A stretch of DNA of 64,000 nt from the NCBI GenBank assembly GCA_002482535.1, contig DLGE01000001.1, positions 186,001-250,000 of the forward strand. The letters are read 5' to 3'. Source of the stretch: Peptococcaceae bacterium UBA7702. GTDB taxonomy: Bacteria; Bacillota; Dehalobacteriia; UBA7702. Under the pieces are notes generated by a model, which made no database searches, was not told the origin of the DNA, and worked only from the letters and a program-made list of their open reading frames with translations. Made by a program: the position numbers and the translations under genes. Below are positions 35,324 through 42,644 of the stretch, one piece after another (position 1 is the first letter of the stretch; each line of letters starts with the position of its first letter).

Positions 35324-36385
35324 ATGGGGACAACCACATATACCTATGATGATTTTATGAAAAAAGCCACAGACTCGGGTCTGTGGGATTCCATGTCTGA
35401 TGCTGATAAGGCCCTGGCGGAAAAGAACCCCAACGCCGGAATGTCCATCTTACAGTACCGCCTCGATTATAGCAAAGCCACCACCGATGAGGCCAAAGCC
35501 CTGGCCCATGAGGGAGCAGAGCGCATCAGAAAGCAGTACGGCGGCTATTCCGGAGGAGTCAACGGCAGCGGTTATTATTTGCAGGATGCCTCCCCCTCAA
35601 GCTACGTTTCAGAGGATACTCCCACTTATGAAAGTACTTACGCGGATCAGATTAAAAGCGCTCTGGATACGATTGCCAACCGGGAGGATTATCAATCATC
35701 CTATGGTCAGCAGATTCAAGACGCCCTGGCACGGATCACCCAGGCGGATCCATTCTCCTATGACGCAGCCTCGGACCCTCTTTTTCAGTCCTACGCCAAA
35801 CAGTACCGCAGGGAAGGGGAGCGGGCCACTGCCGATGCTCTGGGCAGTGCCGCGACGCTCACTGGGGGCATTCCTTCCTCTTATGCCATGACCGCGGCCA
35901 ATCAGGCCGGAAATTATTACGCGACACAGCTAAGCGATAAAGTACCGGCATTGGCGGAAGCGGCATATGGCCGATATCGTGATCAACAGACACAAAATCA
36001 AAATACCCTGGAAACCCTCATGGGTCTGGATAACGCCGATTATCAAAAGTATATTGACGCCCTGGGTTTTGATTATGACGATCTCAATATGCTGTTATCT
36101 TTGGATGAAAGTGACTACGAGCGATTCAAAAATGAACTTGCTCAATACAATACCGACCGTGACTTCAATTATGAACAGTGGCTTGACGAGCTCTATTACC
36201 AGAGTGATCAGGCGGAGATCGCCCAAAATCAGAAAAACTATGAGGAGGAGTTGGCTTTAACGCAGCAAGAGGCAGCCGCCGATGCCAACCAGACCGCATA
36301 TGAAAACGAGCTGACAAAAGCGCTTTATGCCGCGGAATACCTCGGCGACTACTCGCTTTTGAAAAAGCTGTTGGGTCGTTCTTAA
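35324..36385 (+). CDS. Putative internal virion/ejection protein
   Basis: A 353-residue helical protein, rich in Y, D, Q and A, without transmembrane segments. It contains repeated Y-A-D-Q-I-K-S-A-L/Y-G-Q-Q-I-Q-D-A-L and L-D-N-A-D-Y-Q-K-Y/L-D-E-S-D-Y-E-R-F motifs. Its helical, Q/A-rich make-up and place before the virion hydrolase resemble ejection proteins of short-tailed phages; this is inference. ATG 35324 follows AAAAGGAGG. Confidence 0.5.
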   Translation: MGTTTYTYDDFMKKATDSGLWDSMSDADKALAEKNPNAGMSILQYRLDYSKATTDEAKALAHEGAERIRKQYGGYSGGVNGSGYYLQDASPSSYVSEDTPTYESTYADQIKSALDTIANREDYQSSYGQQIQDALARITQADPFSYDAASDPLFQSYAKQYRREGERATADALGSAATLTGGIPSSYAMTAANQAGNYYATQLSDKVPALAEAAYGRYRDQQTQNQNTLETLMGLDNADYQKYIDALGFDYDDLNMLLSLDESDYERFKNELAQYNTDRDFNYEQWLDELYYQSDQAEIAQNQKNYEEELALTQQEAAADANQTAYENELTKALYAAEYLGDYSLLKKLLGRS

Positions 36386-36394
36386 GGAGACAAT

Positions 36395-37516
36395 ATGGCC
36401 AAAACAAACATTTCCGCCGCATTGCAGAAAGCGGCGCAGCAAGCGTTGAAGGCCGTTTCCACAGCGAAGCAAGGGAAGACAAAGCAATCACCGATGAAGG
36501 CGCGCCTGACGCAAAACCCGAGGCAAAAAGTAATCAATCTCAATAGAGCCAAGGCCACGGTTAAGACGAAACATTCCGCGAAAAAGGATAATTTTTTAAA
36601 AATCAATCCCGCTTCACTGTTAAAAGGGTTTCAACCGGAAACCAAGGTGAAAAACAAAAATCAAATCAAACAGGGGAAGTCTTTGCAGAAAACGGCTGCA
36701 AAAGCAGAGAGGTCGCAAAAAACGGGCAAAGAAATTCTGCAAAAAATCAAGGCCGCTTCCAAAAAAAGCGCGGAAAAAATCAGCGCCAAGCAAAAAGAAT
36801 TCCTGCCCGTGACGGGATACCGCATCACCTCCGGTTTTGGCGAAGATCGCGGCGACCATCGCCACAGCGGTATTGATCTGGCCGTGACAGAAGGAACTGC
36901 TGTCGCCGCGGTCAAAAGCGGTACCGTGGTTTTCGCCGGCTGGAGCAACGGCTACGGATACCGTATTGTCATCGATCACGGGGACGGCACAGAAACCGCC
37001 TATAGCCACCTTGCCGATATCGGCGTGGAAAAGGGGGAAGCGGTGAACGCCGGCGGCCAGATCGGCCTGTCTGGGAATACCGGCCGTTCTACCGGTCCTC
37101 ATCTGCATTTTGAAGTAAAGGTCAATGGTGAATACGTTAACCCGGAAAGCTACTTTGACTTTGGCAACGGTCTTACGGCTAAGACTGATGGCGCCTATAC
37201 ATCAAAACTCTCCGCTTCAGCCAAAGCTTCCAAAGCGAAGGGGGCGTCTACGAAAAAGCGAGCGGCGGTTTCCGTCGCCGTACCTTCCCTGACTTTGCCC
37301 GCTGCCAAGGATCAGGCAAAAAAGGCTGTGGATTTTCCACCTCAAAATCCTTTGCCCCGGTTCACTGCCGTACACCGTTCCATCGATAGGGAGCGAAAAG
37401 AGAACCCCGCAGTTATGAGCGAAACCAATTCATTGACACAGTTGATCTCTGCCTATCAAAAAAGGGGTAATACGAAAAGGACGCAACGCACCGCGGTGAC
37501 CAAAAGAAAAACATAG
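36395..37516 (+). CDS. M23-family virion peptidoglycan hydrolase with basic N-terminus
   Basis: A 373-residue protein. Residues 1-130 are strongly basic (K/A/Q-rich); residues about 140-260 are a complete peptidase M23 (LytM) domain with H-x3-D (H-S-G-I-D) and H-L-H-F-E zinc ligands; the C-terminal 110 residues are basic and low-complexity. It is likely an ejected wall hydrolase or DNA-binding internal protein. It ends in TAG, with TGA five codons further, which matters if amber is decoded as pyrrolysine in this host. Confidence 0.8.
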   Translation: MAKTNISAALQKAAQQALKAVSTAKQGKTKQSPMKARLTQNPRQKVINLNRAKATVKTKHSAKKDNFLKINPASLLKGFQPETKVKNKNQIKQGKSLQKTAAKAERSQKTGKEILQKIKAASKKSAEKISAKQKEFLPVTGYRITSGFGEDRGDHRHSGIDLAVTEGTAVAAVKSGTVVFAGWSNGYGYRIVIDHGDGTETAYSHLADIGVEKGEAVNAGGQIGLSGNTGRSTGPHLHFEVKVNGEYVNPESYFDFGNGLTAKTDGAYTSKLSASAKASKAKGASTKKRAAVSVAVPSLTLPAAKDQAKKAVDFPPQNPLPRFTAVHRSIDRERKENPAVMSETNSLTQLISAYQKRGNTKRTQRTAVTKRKT

Positions 37517-37519
37517 GAA

Positions 37520-37556
37520 AACCGGAGATGACCATGAAGTCATCTCCGGTTCTTTG
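37520..37556. terminator. Bidirectional terminator between phage cluster and methylamine operon
   Basis: AACCGGAGATGAC and GTCATCTCCGGTT form a perfect 13-bp stem. CTTT follows on the plus strand and a T-rich run follows on the minus strand, so it serves both the M23 gene and the convergent tauE gene. Confidence 0.8.
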
Positions 37557-37611
37557 AGGGAGTACATTCTGGGGTTGAGGAGGTATTCACAAAGTAGACG
37601 AGGGAGAAGGC

Positions 37612-38547
37612 TTATTCTGTTATGACAGTGGGGTCTGTTTCGCTTTTTACTTCTTTTACATCCACTTTGGATTGCATAAATGCATCCCTGATTAACATAA
37701 TGGCGGTGTAGATGAGGACGCAGATGACAAGCCATTTCAGTACGGTCAGGGGAATTGATTTGACGATAAAGACGGCAACCAACACGCCAATGATGCCGAT
37801 GAAGTTTACGGTAATACCGGCTTTTCTGTCATAGGTGTCTGTATTCCGTTTTCTGCTTTCTTTGATGAAGCGAATCCCCGCCGCCGGGATCAAAAAGGCG
37901 CAGGAACCCATCATCAACGGGAAAGCAACGTAGGGGCTGAGGCCCATCAGATAGACGATGGCCATCATCGGAGCATAGATGCCAATGCCGATGGTCATCA
38001 AAGCGCCGAGTATGAAGGCAAGAATGCCCAAAACCACTAATTTACCGGCGGATAAACCGATTTCTTCACCGCCTCCGGGCATCCAGCCTAAGAGTCCCGC
38101 CATGATGGTGATTGCGACGATAATCAGGGCAAAACCCAGACCGAGGCGAATCTGTTTCACCGGTAATTTACTGACGAGGCCGGCGCCGAGGAAAGCACCG
38201 ATGGTGGAGCAGACCACGGGAACGATCAGCGTGGGGATTTCCACATCGATGGTGGTGGTGTAAGCTATGGTCATAATGGCACAGGTTACAACGGTACAGG
38301 TGTTCAGCGTGCCGGGAATCAATTTGTCCGGCACCGCTTTGCCGATTTTAAACCAGGCACTCAAAGGCCCGTAGGAACCGATGCCAAGAGTGTCGAAAAA
38401 TTGAGTGATGATACCGGCAAGAGAAAGATTAAGCCAGTGTTTCCCCTTTAGGGATTCCTTATGTTGGAAAATATCAATGAGCAGGTATGCCGTGAAAATC
38501 GCAGCCATGATAATGACTAAAATCTGAAATACGAGAATAGCGCTCAT
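37612..38547 (-). CDS. TauE/SafE-family membrane permease
   Basis: A 311-residue protein with about eight hydrophobic segments in two halves, and the family features G-I-G-S-Y-G-P and G-A-x-L-G-A-G/S-K-L-P. TauE/SafE proteins export or import small organic or sulfur anions such as sulfoacetate. It is the last gene of the mtbB-mtbC-BCCT operon (51 nt after the BCCT gene). A role in moving a C1 or sulfur metabolite is possible but unproven. ATG follows AAAGGAG. Confidence 0.8.
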   Translation of the reverse strand: MSAILVFQILVIIMAAIFTAYLLIDIFQHKESLKGKHWLNLSLAGIITQFFDTLGIGSYGPLSAWFKIGKAVPDKLIPGTLNTCTVVTCAIMTIAYTTTIDVEIPTLIVPVVCSTIGAFLGAGLVSKLPVKQIRLGLGFALIIVAITIMAGLLGWMPGGGEEIGLSAGKLVVLGILAFILGALMTIGIGIYAPMMAIVYLMGLSPYVAFPLMMGSCAFLIPAAGIRFIKESRKRNTDTYDRKAGITVNFIGIIGVLVAVFIVKSIPLTVLKWLVICVLIYTAIMLIRDAFMQSKVDVKEVKSETDPTVITE

Positions 38548-38598
38548 ATTTTTACTCCTTTCATCAAAGGTGTAAACCTTGATTTTAAATTTTATATA

Positions 38599-40281
38599 TT
38601 ACGAGTCGCTCTGCGTTTGAGGACACGGCTCCGGTTCTGCGTCGGAGTGATTGGTGAGTCTGTCTTTGTTTTTTAAATACAGCGCTTTTTCGTCATCGAG
38701 CATAAAATACTGTATGATTTCTTCCTTCGACATCATGCCGAAATCTTCTTTGAGCCATTTCGTACAGGTGATGATGCTGAGTAAGATCAGAATAGAAACG
38801 GGAATGGCGGTGATAATCAATACGGCTTTGAATCCGCTTAAACTGGCTTCAGCCCACAGTAAGCAAAGAGGGCAGACCGAAAGCATCATGGCCCAAAGGA
38901 TACGCAGCCTTTTCTTGGGATCATCCCAAGTGCCCAACCCTTTGGTGCAGGCCGCGGCCATACTGTATGCTGCGGAGTCCATCGTCGTCACCAGGAGAAT
39001 AAATCCGGTGGCGAACCAAGCGGCGAGAATCAGCTTGCCGGCAGGGAGTGAAAGGATCACATCGGAGACGAGTCCGTATTCATTCCAGGTATTATAGAAT
39101 GTATCAAGGAATGTGCCGTTGCTGCCGATGGTGCTGAAATCAAATCCCTTGAGCAGGATTTCTCCGAGGCCGTAATTGGATATGGTGCCGAAGAAGAGGA
39201 CCGAACCGGCAGTTCCGGCTAAGATCACGGTGAGAATCACCGAGCGGATGGTGCGTCCCGCGGAACACTTGGCGATGAAAATCCACATCACCGGTGCCAA
39301 TCCCAGCCACCAGGCCCAGTAGAAGACCGTCCATTCCTGGGGGAAACCCCCCGACGCCCTGGTAGGATCGAGATAGAAGAGCATTTGGAAGAAGTTCTGC
39401 ATACTTAAACCGAGAGATTGCACGGTGTTTTCGATCTCAAAAACAGGGTGGCCGAAAATCAGGAAGTAGCCGACAAGAGCGAAGGATAAATAAACAGTGA
39501 TTTTGGAAAGGACCAGAATCCCTTTGGCAATGCCAGAGCAGGCACTCCAGGTGAACATTGCCGTGATCAGGAGAATCAGAACGAAAAAGGCTAAAAAGTT
39601 TTCGGGGCTGCCCACCAAATTGGCGGCAATGTTCGCCAGCATGGGGATACCGGTGCCGTAGGAGATGGTCAGGCCGCCTAAGATACCAAAAATGAAGATG
39701 ATGTTGATGACAGTACCCAGAGGCCCGTAGACCTTATTCCCCAAGACGCCTTCGCAGGCGCCTTGGATGGTAAGGCCTTCCTTTTTTCTGACATAATAAC
39801 GGTATGCGATGGGCACGACGCCGGTAGCGTAAACACTCCAGGCGGGAATCCCCCAGTGAAAAAAGCTATAGGCTACGGAGATATCAGCCGTTTCCGCCAT
39901 ATCCATGCCGAAAGGGCGAAGCCAAATGATGTAATAGGCCCATTCAATGGCAGACCAGAAAAGAATACTGGTGCCCATGGCAGCGCAGAAGATCATGGCG
40001 ATCCAACCGAAGGTGGAATATTGCGGCTTGATTTTTCCCAGGCGGATATTGCCGTATTTGGAAAAAGCGAGCCAAATATTGTAAAAGAGCATGCCGGCAA
40101 CGAAAACGATGAAGAATGATCCCAGATAATAGATGACAAAATCTCTTGCCGACACAAGGTTTTTGACGACCAAGTCAGGACTAATGATGGTAAGGAATAC
40201 TAACGCGGCTAATAATGTAATGCTGATAATAATGGTCATGTAATCAATAGGATAATCCTTTGTGTGATTGTAACCCTTCAT
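38599..40281 (-). CDS. BCCT-family transporter
   Basis: A 560-residue, 12-helix secondary transporter. The BCCT signature is present near residue 320: W-T-V-F-Y-W-A-W-W ... A-P-x3-W-I-F-I-A-K-C-S-A-G-R-T-I-R, with A-K-C replacing the usual A-R-I. The family carries betaine, choline, carnitine and related quaternary amines. It is 23 nt after mtbC, so it is probably the substrate importer for the pathway, perhaps for dimethylamine or a methylated precursor. Substrate is inferred from context only. Confidence 0.88.
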   Translation of the reverse strand: MKGYNHTKDYPIDYMTIIISITLLAALVFLTIISPDLVVKNLVSARDFVIYYLGSFFIVFVAGMLFYNIWLAFSKYGNIRLGKIKPQYSTFGWIAMIFCAAMGTSILFWSAIEWAYYIIWLRPFGMDMAETADISVAYSFFHWGIPAWSVYATGVVPIAYRYYVRKKEGLTIQGACEGVLGNKVYGPLGTVINIIFIFGILGGLTISYGTGIPMLANIAANLVGSPENFLAFFVLILLITAMFTWSACSGIAKGILVLSKITVYLSFALVGYFLIFGHPVFEIENTVQSLGLSMQNFFQMLFYLDPTRASGGFPQEWTVFYWAWWLGLAPVMWIFIAKCSAGRTIRSVILTVILAGTAGSVLFFGTISNYGLGEILLKGFDFSTIGSNGTFLDTFYNTWNEYGLVSDVILSLPAGKLILAAWFATGFILLVTTMDSAAYSMAAACTKGLGTWDDPKKRLRILWAMMLSVCPLCLLWAEASLSGFKAVLIITAIPVSILILLSIITCTKWLKEDFGMMSKEEIIQYFMLDDEKALYLKNKDRLTNHSDAEPEPCPQTQSDS

Positions 40282-40304
40282 ATTATCACGCTTTCTGTTT
40301 GATT

Positions 40305-40955
40305 TTATTTTGCCAGCAAAGCGAGAACTTTGTTGACGCCTTCCGCAGCGTCTTCCGCGTAAGCATCGGCGCCGATGCGGTCAGCCCAACGCTGGGTTGC
40401 GGGAGCGCCGCCGAGAATGGTTTTGTACTTATCGCGTAAACCCTTTTCCCGCAGAACTTCTTCTAATTTCTTTTGTTCGCCTAAGGTTGTGGTGAGCAAG
40501 GCGGAGGTGCCGATGATATCGGCGTCGTATTTTTCCGCCGCCGCAATGATGTCGTCGATGGAGACATCACGGCCAAGGTCGATGATTTCAATGCCCTGTG
40601 TTTTGATGAGAGAAGCGACAATGCCTTTGCCGATGTCGTGTACGTCGCCTTGAACCGTCGCCAAAATCATGGTGCCCTTCTTTTCCGCCGCGTCGCCGTT
40701 TGCGGCAACTTCCTTATCGACGTAGGCGCTGATTTTCTGCATGACTTCCGCGGCAAGCATCAACTCCGGCAAAAAGACGCGTCCTTTGCCAAAGAGATCA
40801 CCGACTTCACGAATACCGGCGCTGAATCCTTCAGAAAGGATTTCCACCGGATCGCAGCCGTCTGCAACGGCTCTTTTCATGACGTCAAGGGCTTTTCCTT
40901 CGTTGTATTCCATGATGGATTCGATGGCTTCTTTAATATATGTTTCTTTGGACAT
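40305..40955 (-). CDS. mtbC: Methylamine corrinoid protein (MtbC-type)
   Basis: A 216-residue methyl-carrier. The N-terminal helical cap domain (residues 1-90) precedes a B12-binding Rossmann domain with D104-V-H106-D-I-G, the lower-ligand histidine motif, then G-T-S-A-L-L-T-T-T and G-G-A-P. It accepts the methyl group from MtbB and passes it to a methylcobamide:CoM or H4folate methyltransferase, none of which is in the window. ATG 40955 follows AGGAGGAAA; longer frames run back into mtbB and are rejected. It lies 34 nt after mtbB. Confidence 0.93.
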   Translation of the reverse strand: MSKETYIKEAIESIMEYNEGKALDVMKRAVADGCDPVEILSEGFSAGIREVGDLFGKGRVFLPELMLAAEVMQKISAYVDKEVAANGDAAEKKGTMILATVQGDVHDIGKGIVASLIKTQGIEIIDLGRDVSIDDIIAAAEKYDADIIGTSALLTTTLGEQKKLEEVLREKGLRDKYKTILGGAPATQRWADRIGADAYAEDAAEGVNKVLALLAK

Positions 40956-40989
40956 TTCTTTTCCTCCTAAATTATGATTACCGTGTCTT

Positions 40990-42375
40990 TCAGATACCGG
41001 CTTCTTTTTTGAATTTATTGACGCTGTTGATGGGGATATCGAGGATTTCCGCAATCCGGAATTTTGTCTGCATGCCGATGCCCGCATCGGGTCTTACCTG
41101 CGTGGTGCCGATGTTAAGATCTTCCCTGAGATCTTTCATTTCAGCACAATCCGCTAAGTAAGAAACAGGGCAATGTAGTTTTTCCGCGACGTACTTCTTG
41201 GCGTCGTTGATTTTATAACCTTGCAGTTCCATCCGGAAAACGAGATCGCCGGCGCTGCGGATACCGCCCATACCGGCACAGCTTTCATGGGTTACCGCCA
41301 TGCCGAAGGTGTCGCCGGCGCCTACCTACAAGCCGTCAACGCCACCGATTTCGATCAAAGCCTTGTCAACTCTGGAAACGGCATCCGCTGAAGGAATGAC
41401 GGAAAGGGGAACACCGCCGACGCCCATGCCCACATTGGCGTGAACGGGAATATCGGCTGCTGCTACCGCGGCCTTGGCAAAGGTGACAACGCGTGAGAGG
41501 TTCCAGGCCAAAGACATGCTGCTGTTGGTGTTTACCGCCATCCCGAAAATGGAAACGCCGGCTTTTTGCGCCATTTCCACTTGCTGATGGGGATAGAGAC
41601 CGGCGATGACGGTATCGTCAAAGGCCATCTTTCCATGCATCCCAAGATTGAATTCACCCGCCATGCCGACTTCGAAACCGGTGGTGGGATATTTTTCTTT
41701 TAGGATACGCACCGCTTCTAAGCTGGCTTTTACATCGGCATCACCGGAAGCGCCTACGGTGTCGAAATTGATGCCGTCGGCGCCGCTTTCAATCATGCCG
41801 GAGGCGACAAAAACGATGTCTCTGATGGCATGTTCAACGGCTTCTTCCTGGGCTGCCCGGGCTTCCTCGATTTTGCCGGCAGGGAGCAGTTCCGCCCAGT
41901 TTTCACAAGGACCGTCAGGCTTGGTGTAAAGTCCCATATTGGGCATGGCGCCATAGAGCACAGGCAAGGTTGTGAGTAGTTGTGCCTGTTCCATGGCTTG
42001 ACGTTCTTCTGATAAAATGGGTTTGATCGGTTTGTAGCTGTAATCAACGTGGCATAGTTCGATGCTGTCGGAAGCGAGGGCGCGTTCCTGGGTGAGCAGG
42101 GCCTGCAAGCGGTCCATGGGAATGCCGTTTCTGACGCTGAGCTTCAGTGTGCCGGCATCAAAGGAGACCACAACCTCCTTGCCGGGTTCTACGGAAACGA
42201 TCTTTTGAGGGCAGGCGATGATTTCATAAAGATAATCCATTTCGTCTTTGCTCAACGGTGGGATTTGGGCACGGTCCGCCGCGTCCGCGGTACCGTCTTC
42301 AATATCCGCCCGGATCTCTTCCGGTGTTAGTTCTGCGATGTAGTTATCCCCGTAACGGGTTAAGATTTTAGCCAT
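40990..42375 (-). CDS. mtbB: Dimethylamine:corrinoid methyltransferase MtbB with in-frame amber (pyrrolysine) codon
   Basis: Read through one TAG (41326-41328, residue 350), the frame gives 461 residues, close to the roughly 467 known for archaeal MtbB. Sequence around the codon is D-G-L-[TAG]-V-G-A-G-D, and the frame stays open for 111 more codons to TGA. The downstream part has no ribosome site of its own and carries conserved residues, so it is one protein. MtbB enzymes carry pyrrolysine (L-O) at this place as the catalytic amine binder. It is first in the operon, 28 nt after a sigma-54 start, with TAAGGAGGAT before ATG 42375. Confidence 0.93.
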
Positions 42376-42413
42376 TTTGCATCCTCCTTATGTAAAGTCT
42401 TATCTCTTTATTA

Positions 42414-42430
42414 TGCAAGTGGCGTGCCAA
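42414..42430 (-). promoter_or_regulatory. Sigma-54 promoter of the mtb operon
   Basis: On the minus strand TGGCACG-CCAC-TTGCA (42429 down to 42414) matches the sigma-54 -24/-12 consensus, with GG and GC 12 bp apart. The predicted start is near 42403, 28 nt before the mtbB ATG. Confidence 0.92.
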
Positions 42431-42513
42431 AAATAGGAGGAAATCTATTTCTGTTTAAATACCACTACAAACCAATTGTCAGAAATATTGGCGAAAGAAG
42501 AAAAGCTTGTTTG

Positions 42514-42620
42514 TGATGAAAAAATTCATCATTCTGCTCTCGGAAAAGAGTAAGGTATTTCAGAAATGCCTAAATAAAGAAGGGATGAAATATTTCATCT
42601 TGTATAATGAAATATTTCAT
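42514..42620 (-). promoter_or_regulatory. Enhancer (UAS) array for the sigma-54 activator
   Basis: Three related palindromes: TGATGAA-AAAA-TTCATCA (42514-42531), GATGAAATATTTCATC (42584-42599, perfect) and ATGAAATATTTCAT (42607-42620, perfect). A weaker one, GGTATTTC-A-GAAATGCC, is at 42554-42570. Centres lie about 120, 189 and 211 bp upstream of the predicted start; the last two are 22 bp apart, near two helical turns. The neighbouring activator is the likely ligand. Confidence 0.8.
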
Positions 42621-42644
42621 CCCCTTAATGGAGTCCCAAAAATG

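Larger units (their letters stand above)
19819..37516 (+). mobile_element. Compact phage-like cluster (podovirus-type), possibly remnant or domesticated
   Basis: About 17.7 kb between ftsZ and the methylamine operon. Order: CI-like repressor (minus), Cro-like and HTH proteins, zinc-finger protein, ArpU-like regulator, large terminase, P22-like portal, scaffold, decoration-like protein, capsid, connector/fibre, fibre, M15 hydrolase, holin-like proteins, structural proteins, M23 hydrolase. No integrase, recombinase, replication protein, small terminase, tape measure or sheath is recognisable. I found no flanking att repeats. All structural genes look intact. It could be a reduced prophage, a satellite or a domesticated particle cluster. 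Confidence 0.8.

Noticed and set aside
19750..37611. att direct repeats at the phage cluster edges
   Set aside because: The terminator hairpins at the two ends differ in sequence, and no matching direct repeat was found by eye.
40990..41301. Reading the mtbB 3' part as a separate 103-residue gene
   Set aside because: It is in the same frame as mtbB directly across the TAG, lacks a ribosome site before its first ATG, and completes the MtbB length and conserved sequence.
41326..41328. mtbB as a nonsense-mutated pseudogene
   Set aside because: The only interruption is TAG at the place expected for pyrrolysine, the sequence on both sides is intact, and promoter, enhancer and operon partners are well preserved.
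42584..42620. The GATGAA/TTCATC palindromes as terminators of the activator gene
   Set aside because: Stems are A/T-rich without a T-run on the minus strand, and they recur as three spaced copies, which fits enhancer sites better.
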